From positions 1-64,000 of the forward strand of contig CAJTLO010000008.1 in NCBI GenBank assembly GCA_910577285.1: DNA of 64,000 nt, read 5' to 3'. Under the pieces are notes generated by a model that did not search any database, was not told where the DNA came from, and saw only the letters and a program-made list of their open reading frames with translations. The position numbers and the translations under genes are program-made. Below, piece after piece: positions 63,760-64,000 of the stretch (its first letter is position 1; every line of letters begins with the position of its first letter). Source of the DNA: an uncultured Rikenellaceae bacterium (GTDB lineage: Bacteria > Bacteroidota > Bacteroidia > Bacteroidales > Rikenellaceae).

Positions 63760-64000
63760 TCAGTGCATATAGTCCCAGGCGGGCAGCACGACGGGTTCGC
63801 CCGACAACGCTTCCAAGGCCTGTCCGTCGAGATAACGCTTGTGGATGACCAGACGGAACATGTACTCGTCGAACCAATCGTCGGTAAAGGTCAGGTACCC
63901 GTTGTTGCCGTACCCCGTACCCCAACTGTTCTCGAACTCCCACTTCACCGGCACGTCGTCGGAGTCGGTATCCACGCCGACGAGCGTCATGGCATGGCTC
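63760..64000 (-). CDS. C1-type aminopeptidase (bleomycin hydrolase/PepC family), 3' end
   Basis: The frame is open to the window edge, so only the last 79 residues or so are present. SHAMTLVGVDTDSDDVPVKW holds the active-site histidine, followed by EFENSWGTGYGNNGYLTFTD with the active-site Asn, DEYMFRLVIHKRYL, and the C-terminal PVVLPAWDYMH. These match papain-like aminopeptidase C. The catalytic Cys lies outside the window. It is convergent with the Eis-type gene across the 20-bp terminator. Confidence 0.88.
   Translation of the reverse strand, partial: SHAMTLVGVDTDSDDVPVKWEFENSWGTGYGNNGYLTFTDDWFDEYMFRLVIHKRYLDGQALEALSGEPVVLPAWDYMH

Noticed and set aside
1..64000. CRISPR arrays, rRNA genes or complete insertion sequences
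   Set aside because: No regularly spaced repeats, ribosomal RNA motifs or transposase frames were seen.

Overview
The window comes from a high-GC member of the Bacteroidetes, most likely an Alistipes/Rikenellaceae-type gut anaerobe. The evidence is: promoters of the TTTG-N19-20-TAnnTTTG type, weak Shine-Dalgarno sites, a SusC-style TonB receptor with a carboxypeptidase-regulatory-like N-domain, Bacteroidetes-restricted families (DUF2764, DUF3822, DUF4301, DUF6046), a V-type ATPase operon and a sodium-pumping methylmalonyl-CoA decarboxylase operon. The genus is an inference from GC content and gene content, not a database match.

Positions 1-9.2 kb are the right end of a prophage with a contractile tail of the Mu/P2 type. 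In order it carries the tape measure C-terminus, DUF6046, hub, spike, gp25-like wedge, LysM protein, baseplate J, a second wedge protein, four tail-fibre genes and a D12-class adenine methyltransferase. The last fibre gene is split in two frames by an 11-G run and looks phase-variable. Between the fibres and the methyltransferase lies a roughly 130-nt element with a minus-strand promoter box, nested stems, a possible pseudoknot and a U6 end: a candidate phage ncRNA. AT-richer DNA with two strong terminators (9.2-9.4 kb) marks the prophage/host junction.

Positions 9.7-15 kb hold a patatin/Omp85 outer-membrane phospholipase, a small His-rich membrane protein and a TonB-dependent receptor. Positions 15.3-24.6 kb (minus strand) hold a V-ATPase operon (E, DUF2764, A, B, D, I, K) preceded by a DUF4301 gene. 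Positions 24.8-29.2 kb hold murB, tilS, holA and an aminotransferase-IV-like gene that lacks an obvious catalytic lysine. Positions 29.8-36.4 kb hold an M23 peptidase, recX, prmC, a tiny membrane protein, an rluB-type pseudouridine synthase with a long Arg/Gly-rich extension, and a MalY-like C-S lyase.

A tRNA-Lys(CTT) at 36.7 kb borders a low-GC decayed island (36.8-40.5 kb). The island contains RHS-core fragments, frameshifted small genes, an orphan four-helix membrane protein and other relics. Positions 40.5-47.1 kb return to housekeeping genes: an ICMT-like methyltransferase, rsmD, DUF3822, a RecD-like helicase, xseAB and a nitroreductase.

Positions 47.5-52.3 kb form one minus-strand operon: methylmalonyl-CoA epimerase, then decarboxylase alpha, an OadG-type subunit fused to a lamin-tail domain, a biotin carrier and the sodium-pump beta subunit. 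The methylmalonyl-CoA mutase chaperone meaB lies nearby at 54.4 kb, so propionate formation through succinate is partly encoded here. The rest holds a GT4 glycosyltransferase, a thioredoxin-fold protein without its cysteines, a leucine-rich-repeat lipoprotein broken by a 4-bp tandem duplication, an M3 peptidase lipoprotein, rsmE, a two-gene chromate-transporter pair, two GNAT acetyltransferases and the 3' end of a C1-type aminopeptidase.
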